Shown here one piece after another: positions 27,716 through 38,635 of a stretch of 58,297 nt of DNA. The position numbers and the translations under genes are program-made. The DNA lies in NCBI GenBank assembly GCA_025355245.1, contig JANXZZ010000171.1:1-58297 (forward strand), in the 5' to 3' direction. This stretch comes from Pseudomonadota bacterium (GTDB taxonomy: Bacteria > Pseudomonadota > Gammaproteobacteria > Steroidobacterales > Steroidobacteraceae). The first letter of the stretch is position 1. Every line of letters begins with the position of its first letter. The notes beneath the pieces are model-generated. The model was not told the origin of the DNA, did no database searches, and saw nothing but the letters and a program-made list of their open reading frames with translations.

Positions 27716-28963
27716 ATGGCGACAAACCTTCGTACCCTGCAGATATTCCGCGAGGTCGCCCGGCGTGGCGGCGTCAGCGCCGCCGCACGCGCGACCTACG
27801 TCTCCCAGCCCGCCGCGACGCAGGCGATCGCCGCGACCGAACGTCACTTCGGAGCACGCCTCTTCGAGCGGACCAGCCGTGGGATGTCGTTGACGCCGGC
27901 TGGGGTTCTCGCGAAGCCGCGCATCGAGCGCGCGCTCGAACACATAGGCGAGGGAATAACTGACGTGCGCCGCGGTCGCGCGGTCTCGGCCCGCTCGGAT
28001 CGGGCGATCTCGCTGGCGCAACTCGAAGCGCTGGTCGCGGTCGTCGAACACGGACAGTTCGGTCGCGCCGCCAAAGCCGCGAAGCTCGCGCGGCCAACCT
28101 TGCATCTCGCCGCGCGAACGCTCGAGGAGCGGGTCGGGGTCGCGCTGTTCGAGCGCACCAGCTTCGGCGTCCAGCCGACGAAGGAGGGAGAACGACTGGC
28201 CTCGCAAGTGCAGCTGGCGTTTTCCGAGCTGCGCCAGGCGCGCGCCGAAGTCGGCTCATTGATGGGCGCTGGCGGCGGGCGCAGCGTGCTCGGCGCCATG
28301 CCGCTCGCGCGCAGTTTCCTCGTGCCCGCAGCGGTGCTTGAGTTCACCTCCGTCCACGCCGGCCATGCGGTTTCGATACTCGACGGAACCTACGAGAGCC
28401 TGCTGAGTGCGCTTCGCGTCGGCAACGCTGACGTGCTGATCGGCGCGCTGCGCGACCCGGCGCCGGCGGACGACGTACGCGAGGAACTCCTGTTCGAGGA
28501 CCCGCTGGCGCTCGTCGTCCGCGCGGGGCACCCTCTGGCGCTGGCGAGCGCGCCGCGGGGAGATTCGCTCGCGCACTTTCCCTGGATCGCACCGCGCACG
28601 GGCTCGCCGCTCCACCGCCAGTTCAACCAGCTCTTCGCGGACGCGGGCCTCGAGGTTCCGCAGAGCCCGATCGAGTGCAACTCGCTGGTTGCCTCGCGCG
28701 CACTGCTGCTCAACAGTAATCGGGTAATGCTCCTGTCCGCGCACCAGGTTCAACACGAGCTCGAGACGGGGCTCCTGGTCGCGCTTCCGCACCCGCGCGG
28801 GCGGGTTGTGCGCGCGATCGGGCTCACAACCCGGCGCGACTGGCGCCCGACGGCGGCGCAGCAGGAACTCGTCGCAGCCCTGCGCCGGGCGGCGGCGCGG
28901 ATCGGTGCCTTGCCCAAGGTTCGTTCTCGGGATGCGACCGAAGCCGCGTCCCGCGGCGCCTAG
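27716..28963 (+). CDS. LysR-family regulator with tandem HTH domains
   Basis: 415 residues, about 110 longer than a normal LysR protein. The first winged-HTH is at about 4-63 ([20 protein letters not shown], then [15 protein letters not shown]). A second copy of the same domain lies at about 96-155 ([20 protein letters not shown], then [15 protein letters not shown]). The effector-binding domain follows from about 180 ([20 protein letters not shown]). It is divergent from ligK, so it probably controls the protocatechuate operon, with a pathway intermediate as inducer by inference. It ends 3 bp into the convergent araC gene. Confidence 0.88.
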   Translation: MATNLRTLQIFREVARRGGVSAAARATYVSQPAATQAIAATERHFGARLFERTSRGMSLTPAGVLAKPRIERALEHIGEGITDVRRGRAVSARSDRAISLAQLEALVAVVEHGQFGRAAKAAKLARPTLHLAARTLEERVGVALFERTSFGVQPTKEGERLASQVQLAFSELRQARAEVGSLMGAGGGRSVLGAMPLARSFLVPAAVLEFTSVHAGHAVSILDGTYESLLSALRVGNADVLIGALRDPAPADDVREELLFEDPLALVVRAGHPLALASAPRGDSLAHFPWIAPRTGSPLHRQFNQLFADAGLEVPQSPIECNSLVASRALLLNSNRVMLLSAHQVQHELETGLLVALPHPRGRVVRAIGLTTRRDWRPTAAQQELVAALRRAAARIGALPKVRSRDATEAASRGA

Positions 28964-29874
28964 CCTCTCGGGCTTGTGCGAAAGGATCGCGGCGTGACGC
29001 CCATGCGTTGCGTGAAAAACCGGCTGAAGTACGCTGGATCCTCGAAGCCGAGAAAGTAGGCAATCTCGCTGATCGAAAGACCCGTGTAGCGCAATTGGCG
29101 CTCCGCTTCGATCAGGAGGCGCGCGTGCACGATCTCGATGGGCGATTGCCCGGCGACGGCGAAGCAAGCCTTGCGCAGCGCCGCCTCCGAGGCTCCTATC
29201 GCGCGGGCGTAGGTGGCGATTCCGGGATGCTCGCGGTAGCGCCGTTCGAGGGTCTCGCGAAACCGCCCGACGAGCTCCCGGGCGCGGTTCGCAGGCGTCG
29301 GGCACGGCATGCCGGCGCCTTGCGTGAGCCGCAGCAACTGAGTCAGCAACGCAACCAGGAGACCCTGCAAGGAACTCTCTCGCCCGAGCGCCGAGCGCGA
29401 GAACTCCCTAAGCAGCATCGTCGCGAGTTCCTCGGTATCGGTCGCGCCAAGCCGTCGCGCATCGATCTGGGCGGCCGTCGGTGTTTCGAGCAGATCGACG
29501 AGTCCGCGCGCCGCTCGCAGCGCCGCCCGCGCAAGTTCGGGCGCGAAAGTAACGACAATGCCGTCGGTGTTGCGCGCGAACTTGAAGGAATGGACGGTGC
29601 CAGGCGGCACGATGACAGCCGCGGGACCGACGAGCGATTCCGGTCGGCCGTCGAGTTGAACCGCGACTCGTCCGCGCCACACGATGAGGATCTGGTGCAG
29701 GTCCCGATGGCGGTGCGCCCGGATCTTCCAGTCGTGCAGGCGACTGCGCGCGGCGATCGTCTCGACGTGAACCGTGCGCTCGTCCGGCGCGCGCAGCGGC
29801 TCGCCGTATAGGAAAAACGCCGGAACGATTCCGGGGTCGGAATTGGACGGATGGTCGGGGCGACGACGGCTCAT
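28960..29874 (-). CDS. AraC-family regulator, probable activator of pobA
   Basis: 304 residues from the ATG at 29874. An N-terminal cupin sensor domain (RAHRHRDLHQILIVWRG, AAVIVPPGTVHSFKF) is followed by two HTH motifs of the AraC type (YARAIGASEAALRKACFAV and SISEIAYFLGFEDPAYFSRF, then FTQRMGVTPRSFR). It lies back to back with pobA, 120 bp apart. Pseudomonas PobR, the 4-hydroxybenzoate-responsive pobA activator, is of this family and arrangement. The name is not assigned because similarity to PobR could not be scored. Confidence 0.85.
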   Translation of the reverse strand: MSRRRPDHPSNSDPGIVPAFFLYGEPLRAPDERTVHVETIAARSRLHDWKIRAHRHRDLHQILIVWRGRVAVQLDGRPESLVGPAAVIVPPGTVHSFKFARNTDGIVVTFAPELARAALRAARGLVDLLETPTAAQIDARRLGATDTEELATMLLREFSRSALGRESSLQGLLVALLTQLLRLTQGAGMPCPTPANRARELVGRFRETLERRYREHPGIATYARAIGASEAALRKACFAVAGQSPIEIVHARLLIEAERQLRYTGLSISEIAYFLGFEDPAYFSRFFTQRMGVTPRSFRTSPRG

Positions 29875-31167
<1,293 letters not shown>

Positions 31168-31254
31168 GCCCGCGCGCGCCCGCGTTCGCGGCGGTCGACG
31201 GTTTGCGGCGTTCCGGGCACACTGACCGCCCGGATTCCCGCCGTTCGACCCGTA

Positions 31255-32748
31255 ATGCACGTCCCGCTCGAAGGAACAGGCCCCGTCGATGTCGCCTTGC
31301 GTCGGCGCGCCGCCGCCGCACTCGCGGGCGTCCTGCCGGCGCGCGCGATCCTCGCCGATTCCGAACGCACGCGCCCCTACGAGTGCGATGCGCTGACGCT
31401 GTACCGCCAGCCACCGATGATCGTCGTGCTGCCCGAAAGCGAGGCCGAAGTGGCGGCGGTCCTCAGGGTCTGCAGCGCCATGGCGATCCCGGTGGTCGCG
31501 CGCGGCGCCGGGACTGGACTTTCGGGGGGCTCGCTGCCGCATGCCGCCGGCGTCCTCATGTCGCTCGCGAAGCTCGACCGGATACTGGCGATCGATCCGG
31601 ACGCGCAGACCGCGCGCGTTCAGCCGGGTGTCCGCAACCTTGCGGTATCGGAAGCCGCCGCGCCGCACGGTCTCTTCTACGCGCCCGATCCGTCGAGCCA
31701 AGTCGCCTGCACGATCGGCGGCAACGTTGCGGAAAACTCGGGCGGCATCCACTGCCTCAAATACGGGGTTACGCTGCACAACGTGCTCGCAGTCCGCGGC
31801 CTCACCGTCGATGGCGAGACGGTCGAGCTCGGCTCCGCCGCACTCGACAGCCCCGGACTCGATCTCCTCAGCCTCGTGCTCGGCAGCGAAGGCATGCTGC
31901 TCGTCGTGACGGAAGTGCTGGTCAAGCTCCTGCCGCGACCCGCCGTTGCCCGGTGCTTGATGGTGAGTTTTGCTGACATCGAAACGGCAGGCGTCGCCGT
32001 CGCGGCCGTCATCGGCGCGGGCCTGATACCGGCCGCGCTCGAGATGATGGACCAGGCAGCGGCCCGCATGGTCGAGCCCTTTGTCCACGCGGGCTACGAC
32101 CTCGACGCTGCAGCGATCCTGCTCTGCGAATCCGACGGTACCGCGGAGGAAGTTGCCGAGGAGGTCGAGCGCATCAGCGAGGTGCTGCGCACTCACGGCG
32201 CGACCCGGATCGCCGTGGCCGCGAACGAGGCGGAGCGCGCGCGCTTCTGGGCCGGACGCAAGAATGCGTTTCCGGCCGCGGGGCGGGTTTCCCCCGACTA
32301 TTACTGCATGGACGGGACCATCCCGCGGCGGCAGCTCGGAAAGGTACTGAAAACCATCCGGCAGATGGAAGAGACGTACGAATTGCGGTGCCCAAACGTG
32401 TTCCACGCCGGTGACGGCAACCTGCATCCACTCATACTCTTCGACGCAAACGATCCCGCGTCGGTCGAGCGCGCGCTCGCGTTTGGCGATGCGATCCTGA
32501 ACCTGTGCATCCAGGTCGGCGGGACGGTGACCGGCGAGCACGGCGTTGGTGTCGAGAAGGTGGGCCAGCTGTGCGAGCAGTTCGATGCGGCCACGCGCGA
32601 AGCCTTCTTCGCGATCCGCCGGGCGTTCGATCCGCGCGGGCTGCTTAATCCCGGCAAGATGCTACCGAGTCTGCAGCGCTGCGCCGAGTATGGCCGCCAG
32701 CACGTGCACCGCGGCCAGCTGCCGTTCTCGGACCTGCCGCGACTCTGA
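31255..32748 (+). CDS. glcD: glycolate oxidase FAD-linked subunit
   Basis: 497 residues. FAD-binding PCMH domain with VVARGAGTGLSGGSLPHAAG, YAPDPSSQVACTIGGNVAEN and SGGIHCLKYGV; the C-terminal oxidase domain contains FHAGDGNLHPLILFD and VTGEHGVGVEKVG. GlcD oxidises glycolate (and other D-2-hydroxy acids) to glyoxylate, working with GlcE and GlcF at the membrane. It starts 87 bp after pobA. The stop overlaps the glcE start by one base (TGATG), so the three glc genes form an operon. Confidence 0.93.
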   Translation: MHVPLEGTGPVDVALRRRAAAALAGVLPARAILADSERTRPYECDALTLYRQPPMIVVLPESEAEVAAVLRVCSAMAIPVVARGAGTGLSGGSLPHAAGVLMSLAKLDRILAIDPDAQTARVQPGVRNLAVSEAAAPHGLFYAPDPSSQVACTIGGNVAENSGGIHCLKYGVTLHNVLAVRGLTVDGETVELGSAALDSPGLDLLSLVLGSEGMLLVVTEVLVKLLPRPAVARCLMVSFADIETAGVAVAAVIGAGLIPAALEMMDQAAARMVEPFVHAGYDLDAAAILLCESDGTAEEVAEEVERISEVLRTHGATRIAVAANEAERARFWAGRKNAFPAAGRVSPDYYCMDGTIPRRQLGKVLKTIRQMEETYELRCPNVFHAGDGNLHPLILFDANDPASVERALAFGDAILNLCIQVGGTVTGEHGVGVEKVGQLCEQFDAATREAFFAIRRAFDPRGLLNPGKMLPSLQRCAEYGRQHVHRGQLPFSDLPRL

Positions 32749-33848
32749 TGCCAGCCGCGACAGCCCCGACACCCGCCCTCGCGCGACTCACCGACCAGGT
32801 TCGTGCGGCGGCGGCCGGCCGACGCCCGCTCCTCATCGAGGCGGGCGGCACCAAGCGGTTCTACGGAAATGCTACGAGCGGGGAGCGGCTCGATCCGCGC
32901 GAATCCGCCGGGATCGTCGACTACGAACCAACGGAACTGGTCGTCACCGTCCGCGCGGGCACGCGGCTCGCTGAACTCGAGGCCACGCTAGAGGAGCGCG
33001 GCCAGATGCTCGGCTTCGAGCCACCGCACTTCGGTGATTCGGCGACGGTCGGTGGATGTGTCGCGGCAGGACTCGCGGGGCCGCGCCGCGCGGCCGCGGG
33101 CGTCGCGTCCGGTGCGATACGCGATTCGCTGCTGGGAGCGAAGTTGCTGGACGGACGCGGCGCAGTGCTCTCGTTCGGGGGCACCGTCATGAAGAACGTC
33201 GCCGGCTACGACGTGTCGCGGCTGCTCGCGGGCTCCCTCGGTACTCTCGGCGTGTTGCTCGAGCTTTCCATCCGGCTTGCTCCGCGACCGTCGCTCGAGA
33301 GAACGCTGCGCCTCGATATTGGCGAGCAAGCAGGGCTCGAGCGCTGTATCGCGTGGAACCGGCGCGGCTGGCCGATTTCCGCGACGCTCTGGGAGCGGGA
33401 GTGTCTCTACGTGCGCCTCTCGGGCGCCCGTGCCGCCGTCATCGAGGCGACGAGAGGAATCGGCGGCGAGCCCCTGGACGAGCCGGCCGCGGAGGCACTG
33501 TGGGTGCGCGTGCGGGAGCAGGGCACCGAATTCTTTGCGGCGGCGCGCGTCCTCTGGCGGGTGTCCGTGCCGGCGTGCGCGCCGCCGCTCGCGTTGCCCG
33601 GCGAGCAGCTGATCGAGTGGGGCGGCGCGCTGCGCTGGCTCTCGACGCCGGTCGGAGTCGAGGAGATCCGCGCCCGCGCGGCGGCGCTTGGCGGTCATGC
33701 GACGCTGTTTCGCGGGCATGCCGCCGGGACGAACGTCTTTACGCCCCGCGCGCCGGTCGTGGCCCGCCTCGAGTCGCGCATACGCGCCGAGTTCGATCCA
33801 GCTGGGATCTTCAATCCGGGTCGGATGTATGCAAACGAAGCTGGCTGA
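32748..33848 (+). CDS. glcE: glycolate oxidase FAD-binding subunit
   Basis: 366 residues. A PCMH FAD-binding domain smaller than GlcD: LIEAGGTKRFYGNA, PPHFGDSATVGGCVAAGLAG, SFGGTVMKNVAGYDVSRLLA and GSLGTLGVLLELSIRLAP. The end, DPAGIFNPGRMY, is the usual GlcE terminus. It partners GlcD and GlcF in the glycolate dehydrogenase complex. Its last 20 bases overlap glcF. Confidence 0.93.
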   Translation: MPAATAPTPALARLTDQVRAAAAGRRPLLIEAGGTKRFYGNATSGERLDPRESAGIVDYEPTELVVTVRAGTRLAELEATLEERGQMLGFEPPHFGDSATVGGCVAAGLAGPRRAAAGVASGAIRDSLLGAKLLDGRGAVLSFGGTVMKNVAGYDVSRLLAGSLGTLGVLLELSIRLAPRPSLERTLRLDIGEQAGLERCIAWNRRGWPISATLWERECLYVRLSGARAAVIEATRGIGGEPLDEPAAEALWVRVREQGTEFFAAARVLWRVSVPACAPPLALPGEQLIEWGGALRWLSTPVGVEEIRARAAALGGHATLFRGHAAGTNVFTPRAPVVARLESRIRAEFDPAGIFNPGRMYANEAG

Positions 33849-35049
33849 CTGGATCCGCGATACGCCGCGGGGTCGGGAGGCCGAGTCCATCCTGCGCACG
33901 TGCGTGCATTGCGGGTTCTGCTCGGCGACGTGCCCGACGTATCTGCTGCTGGGCGATGAGCTCGACGGTCCGCGCGGCCGCATCTACCTGATGAAGGAGA
34001 TGCTGGAAGGCGCGGAGGTCACGTCCCGGACGCAGCTGCACCTCGATCGGTGCCTCACCTGCCGTGCCTGCGAGACCGCCTGCCCGTCCGGTGTTGAGTA
34101 CGGTCGGCTTCTCGATATCGGTCGGGAAGTGATGGAGGAGCGGGTCCCGCGCCCGCTCGCCGGGCGCGCCGCGCGCGCGGTACTGCGCAACGTCCTCACG
34201 GGCGCGCTGTTCGCGCCGCTCTACCGGCTCGGCGAAGCATGTCGGGCCATCCTGCCGGCGGCGCTACGCGCAAAGGTGACGGCGCGGCGTCCGTCCGGTC
34301 CGTGGCCTAAGTGGCATCACGCCCGCCGTATGCTGATCCCCGGCGGCTGCGTTCAAGGCGCCATGGCGCCCACGATCGATGCGGCGACGGCGCGTGTGCT
34401 CGACCGCATCGGGATCGAGGTCGTGAGAGCCCCGAAAGATGGCTGCTGCGGAGCGATCCGCCAACACCTCGGCGCCGTCGACGCCGCGCGCGATGACGCG
34501 AGGCGCAACATCGATGCGTGGTGGCCGGCGATCGAGGCGGGCGCGGAGGCCATCGTCAGCACCGCGAGCGGCTGCGGCGTGATGATCAAGGACTACGGGC
34601 ACCTGTTGCGGGAGGACGCGCGCTACTCCGAGCGCGCGGCACGGGTTGGTGCGCTCGCGCGCGACGTGAGCGAAATCGTGCGGGCGGCCGGTCCCGAGCT
34701 CGCCCCGCGCATGCGCCGGGGTCTCTCTTCGCGCATCGCCGTCCACGGTCCCTGCACGCTGCAGCACGGGCAACGCCTGCCGGGAATCGTCGAGGGGCTG
34801 CTCGGCGCTTTTGGCGCCGAGGTGCTGCCAGTCCGCGAGGGGCATCTGTGCTGCGGCTCAGCCGGGACCTACTCGGTATTGCAGCCAACGCTCGCCACCC
34901 AGCTGCGCGCACGAAAGCTTGAGCAGCTCGAGGCAGCGGGACCGGCGGAGATTCTCTCCTCGAACGTCGGCTGCATCGCGCATCTGGCGGCAGGAACGGC
35001 GACGCCGGTGCGCCACTGGATCGAGTGGCTCGATGAGAACCTCGCCTAA
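33829..35049 (+). CDS. glcF: glycolate oxidase iron-sulfur subunit
   Basis: 406 residues from the ATG at 33829 (MQTKLADWIRDTPRGREAES), the standard GlcF start; an upstream in-frame extension only repeats glcE sequence. Two 4Fe-4S motifs, CVHCGFCSATCP near 25 and CLTCRACETACP near 75, precede the two CCG domains (LIPGGCVQGAMAP, GCCGAIRQH; HGPCTLQHGQRL, HLCCGSAGTYSVLQP). It passes electrons from the flavin subunits to the quinone pool. Confidence 0.93.
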   Translation: MQTKLADWIRDTPRGREAESILRTCVHCGFCSATCPTYLLLGDELDGPRGRIYLMKEMLEGAEVTSRTQLHLDRCLTCRACETACPSGVEYGRLLDIGREVMEERVPRPLAGRAARAVLRNVLTGALFAPLYRLGEACRAILPAALRAKVTARRPSGPWPKWHHARRMLIPGGCVQGAMAPTIDAATARVLDRIGIEVVRAPKDGCCGAIRQHLGAVDAARDDARRNIDAWWPAIEAGAEAIVSTASGCGVMIKDYGHLLREDARYSERAARVGALARDVSEIVRAAGPELAPRMRRGLSSRIAVHGPCTLQHGQRLPGIVEGLLGAFGAEVLPVREGHLCCGSAGTYSVLQPTLATQLRARKLEQLEAAGPAEILSSNVGCIAHLAAGTATPVRHWIEWLDENLA

Positions 35050-35109
35050 GCGGGCCGGCCGCGCTTGCGGCGGCCTCCACGCACCCGAATTCGGCTAGAG
35101 TCGAGCGCC

Positions 35110-36033
35110 ATGAATACGGGATTCACCGCCACCACCCGCATCCCGCTCGGCACAAGTGGTATTGGCGTCGCGCCGCTCGGCTGGGGGATGTGGCGCTTCG
35201 CGGGGGCGGACCTCGCGACCGCGCGCGCGCGCGTCGATGCCGCACTCGAGTGCGGCTGCACGCTGTTCGACACCGCCGACGTCTACGGCCTCGGCGGCAG
35301 TACCGGCTTCGGCGGCGCGGAGGCGCTGCTTGGCGAGGTGCTCCGCGCGGAGCCCGCGCTTCGCGAGCGCATGGTCATCGCGACTAAAGCCGGCATCACC
35401 CCGCCGATCCCGTACAACTCGACGACCGCGTACCTCGTTGCCGCCTGCGAAGCGTCGCTCCGGCGCCTCGGCGTCGACTGCATCGACCTCTTTCAGATCC
35501 ACCGACCCGACCTGCTGGCGCACCCGGGAGAGGTCGCCGCAGCCTTCGATCGACTCCGCACCGCCGGAAAGATCCGCGCGGCCGGCGTCTCGAACTACAG
35601 CGCGCTCCAGATCGATTCCTTGTGCGCGCACCTGCCCTTTGAACTTGCGACGCTGCAGCCCGAGTTCTCGCCGCTCGCGATCGAGCCACTGACAGACGGC
35701 GTGCTCGACGTGGCGCTTCGGCGCGGCATCGCGGTGCTCGCGTGGTCGCCGCTTGGCCAAGGCCGCCTGGGTACAGCGTCCGGGAGGTCATCGGGCGACG
35801 CGCGCGTTGATGCGGTGAACACGGCGCTTGATGCTGTCGCCGAGCGCGCCGGCGTCGCCCGCGCCGCCGTCGCTTATGCGTGGATCATGGCGCACCCGAC
35901 GCGGGCGATACCCCTCGTCGGCAGCCAGAAACCTGACCGTATTCGTGAGGCGGCGGGCGCCTACGGCGTCGAGCTCACGCGCGAGGAGTGGTACCGGATC
36001 CTGGCCGCCTCGCGCGGCGCGCCCATGCCTTGA
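35110..36033 (+). CDS. aldo/keto reductase
   Basis: 307 residues from the ATG at 35110. The (beta/alpha)8 NADPH-dependent reductase signature is complete: FDTADVYGLGG with the Asp and catalytic Tyr, VIATKAGI with Lys, FQIHRPDLL with His, and the C-terminal IPLVGSQKPDRIREAAGA. The substrate is unknown. It stands 60 bp downstream of glcF and upstream of a dead FAH gene on the same strand, so it may be the surviving member of a small catabolic pair. Confidence 0.88.
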   Translation: MNTGFTATTRIPLGTSGIGVAPLGWGMWRFAGADLATARARVDAALECGCTLFDTADVYGLGGSTGFGGAEALLGEVLRAEPALRERMVIATKAGITPPIPYNSTTAYLVAACEASLRRLGVDCIDLFQIHRPDLLAHPGEVAAAFDRLRTAGKIRAAGVSNYSALQIDSLCAHLPFELATLQPEFSPLAIEPLTDGVLDVALRRGIAVLAWSPLGQGRLGTASGRSSGDARVDAVNTALDAVAERAGVARAAVAYAWIMAHPTRAIPLVGSQKPDRIREAAGAYGVELTREEWYRILAASRGAPMP

Positions 36034-36092
36034 CGGCTGCGCGCGGTGGTGCCGTTTCCCCAGCTACTGTTCGGAGCGGACTATTTCTACCG

Positions 36093-36995
36093 CGATGCCC
36101 GGCCACCGCGAATGCCGTTGCCACCGCGCGCGTCTTCAACAGGGGCTAACTCGACGCGATTGCTACGCTAAACGGAGATCACCTGCTGGCCGCCGCGCAG
36201 GGCTGGAACCTCGGATCGTGAAATTTCAACGCGGAACTGGCCGCGGTGCCGCTGCCGCGCAGCTATCAGCGGCTCGACGACTCGGCGTTCCAGTCACACG
36301 GTGACCTGATGGCCAAGGTGTTCCACGTCGAAAACCCGCAATCCGATCGCCCGCTGATGTACCAGGGGATGTCCCACGAATTCCTCTCGGCAACGGACGA
36401 CGTGGTGCTTCCCGCCGAGGCGGATGCCATCGATTTCGAAGGCGAGTTCGCCGTCATTACCGACTTCGGACCAGTGGGCGTGTCGGTGGCCTAGGCCGTC
36501 GAGAACATCAAGCTCATCGTGCAGATCAACGACTGGTCGCTGCGCACTCTCGCGCCGATCGAGATGAAGACAGGCTCCGGCTGGGTGCAGGCGAAACCCG
36601 CCTGCAGCGCCGCCCCGTTCGCACTGACCCCGGAGGAACTCGGCAGGGCGTGAGCCCAAGAGCGCGTCGCCTTGCCGCTCAACGTCTGGTGGAACGCCGC
36701 GAAATTCGGCGCGGCAAACGGGGCCACGATGCGCTTCAGCTTCGCGGCGCTGGTTGCGCACGCGGCGCGCTCGCGTTCATTGTGCGCCGGCAGGGTCATC
36801 GGCGCGGGCACGGTATCGAACGGGAACTATCGGGAAATCGGTTCAAGCTGCATCGCCGAGCGCCGCGCAATCGAATTGCTCGACGAGGGTGCGCACCGAA
36901 CGGCCTACATGCAGTTTGGCGACAGCGTGCGCATGGCTGCGGTGACCGCTGACCGACGCCACCCTTTCGGGGAAATTGACCAGAGAGGGTACGGC
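36093..36995 (+). pseudogene. fumarylacetoacetate hydrolase-family pseudogene
   Basis: A single reading frame carries recognisable FAH sequence over about 300 codons: PLPRSYQRLDDSAFQSHGDL, IDFEGEFAVITDFGPVGVS, IKLIVQINDWSLRTLAP, SGWVQAKPACSAAPFALTPE, IGAGTVSNGNYREIGSSCIA and MQFGDSVRMA. It is broken by TGA at 36219, TAG at 36492 and TGA at 36651, with a further TAA at 36147 in the weakly conserved 5' part. No frameshift is needed. No start codon was located. The spacing of conserved blocks is normal, so decay seems recent. Confidence 0.82.
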
Positions 36996-37126
36996 GGCCC
37001 GGCGCGCCGCAGCGCTAGCGGGCCGAGGCGCGGGCACGGGACCGCCGATCGCGGGGCTCGAGCTTGGCGGCCCTCTGCGGCGTTGGCAATTGTGGTTAAC
37101 ATGGGACTCCGCCCCGGAAGCCTCCG

Positions 37127-38365
37127 TTGACCAATACGCCACACACGGATCCCACGCGATCCGAGCTTCGCTTTTCCGAATTCGTCGCAATGATGGCGGC
37201 ACTGATGGCGCTGCACGCCTTCGGAATCGATTCGATGCTTCCGGCGCTTCCCGACATCGGGCGGTCGTTGAGCGTCGAGGACGGAAACCGGCTGCAGTGG
37301 ATCGTGACCATCTTCGTGATGGGTGCCGGCGCGGGTCAGCTCCTGTACGGACCGCTGTCCGATCGCTTCGGGCGAAGACCCGTGCTGCTGGTCGGCCTCA
37401 GTCTCTACGTCGTGATGTCGCTCGTCGCGGCCTCGACTGGCAGTCTTTCCTCGCTACTGGTGGTTCGTGCGCTGCAGGGCTTTGTCGTCGCCGCCTCGAA
37501 CGTGATTACGCGGTCGATCGTCCGCGATCGATATTCCGGCGCAACGATGGCGCGCGTCATGTCGATGATTTTCACCGTATTCCTGGCGGTCCCGATCCTC
37601 GCCCCCAGTGTCGGCCAGCTCTTGCTGTTCGTGGTCAACTGGCGCGGAATCTTTGGCACCCTGGCGATTTTCGGCGCGTCCGTCCTGACGTGGGTTGCGC
37701 TGCGGCTTCCCGAAACGCATGCGCCGGAGAAAAGACGTCCGCTAAGCGCGGCGCACCTGTCACAGGCGGCCTGGTTCGTATTCAGCGAACCCACCTCCAT
37801 CCTCTACACCCTCGCGATGACGACTATGTTCGGCTCGCTCCTTGCCTACGTCAGCACGGTGCCCCAGATCTTCGCCGGTGCGTTCCACGCGCCACGGATG
37901 ATGGCCGTCACCTTTGCATTTTGCGCGAGCGCGATGGGGGTCGCGTCCTACTTCAATTCGCGCATTGTCGAGCACGTCGGGATGCACCGCATCTCGCACA
38001 TCGCCCTCATCAGCTTCATCATCATCACGGGCTGCCACGCGTTCGTCGCCTACCACGGTCCCGAGCCCCTCGTGGTGTTCGCGCTTTTCCAGGCGGCGAC
38101 GATGGCGACCTTCGGACTCGCGGTCTCCAATTTCGGCGCGATCGCGATGCAGCCGATGGGCGCGATCGCCGGGAGTGCCGCTTCTCTCCAGGGCGTCATA
38201 TCGACGATTGGTGGCGCCGCGGTCGGCTCGCTCATCGGGCAGCAATGGTCCGGGTCCGTGCTGTTCCTGCCGGTTGGTGCTTTTTGCTGCGGGATCGCGG
38301 CGCTCGGCTGCGTGCTGCTGGCCGAAAAGGCGCGACTATTCCGGCGTCTCGAGCCGCCGCGATAG
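37127..38365 (+). CDS. Bcr/CflA-family drug exporter (MFS)
   Basis: 412 residues with about 12 hydrophobic helices, starting at a TTG. Family features are GIDSMLPALPDIGRSL in TM1 (the D-x-x-LPALP motif of Bcr/CflA), QLLYGPLSDRFGRRPVLL between TM2 and TM3, and RALQGFVVAASNVITRSIVR in TM4. It is probably an inner-membrane drug/proton antiporter; the substrate is unknown. Confidence 0.85.
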   Translation: MTNTPHTDPTRSELRFSEFVAMMAALMALHAFGIDSMLPALPDIGRSLSVEDGNRLQWIVTIFVMGAGAGQLLYGPLSDRFGRRPVLLVGLSLYVVMSLVAASTGSLSSLLVVRALQGFVVAASNVITRSIVRDRYSGATMARVMSMIFTVFLAVPILAPSVGQLLLFVVNWRGIFGTLAIFGASVLTWVALRLPETHAPEKRRPLSAAHLSQAAWFVFSEPTSILYTLAMTTMFGSLLAYVSTVPQIFAGAFHAPRMMAVTFAFCASAMGVASYFNSRIVEHVGMHRISHIALISFIIITGCHAFVAYHGPEPLVVFALFQAATMATFGLAVSNFGAIAMQPMGAIAGSAASLQGVISTIGGAAVGSLIGQQWSGSVLFLPVGAFCCGIAALGCVLLAEKARLFRRLEPPR

Positions 38366-38635
38366 CGCCGGTTCCGATCGCCCGCCCGCGGTCTCTGGAG
38401 CTCCTTGTTGCGATTGCCGGTTCGGCCATGTCGGCTCCTCGACACCCGGTGGGGTACTATGCCGGCGGGCGGCCTGAGTCACGGGCGCATCGCTGGGCTT
38501 CGTGCCATCCGTTCGGCCGATTGGATGCCGCGGCGGTGAGCCTAGCGGCCGATGTCGGCGGGCGGACACAACAAGAGGGCGCCCGTCGTTGCACGCGCGC
38601 TCGACGCAGCCGGCCGCCAACCAGGAATTGTTCCG
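38366..38635. other. intergenic region before the AAHS transporter
   Basis: 270 bp with no convincing gene. A TACTAT (-10-like) occurs at 38455-38460 and an AGGA ribosome site at 38622-38625, 10 bp from the ATG of the next gene. Otherwise I see nothing in it. Confidence 0.35.

Noticed and set aside
27605-28207. Long N-terminal extension of ligK
   Set aside because: The extension lies antisense to lysR. The GTG at 27604 gives the family length and start.
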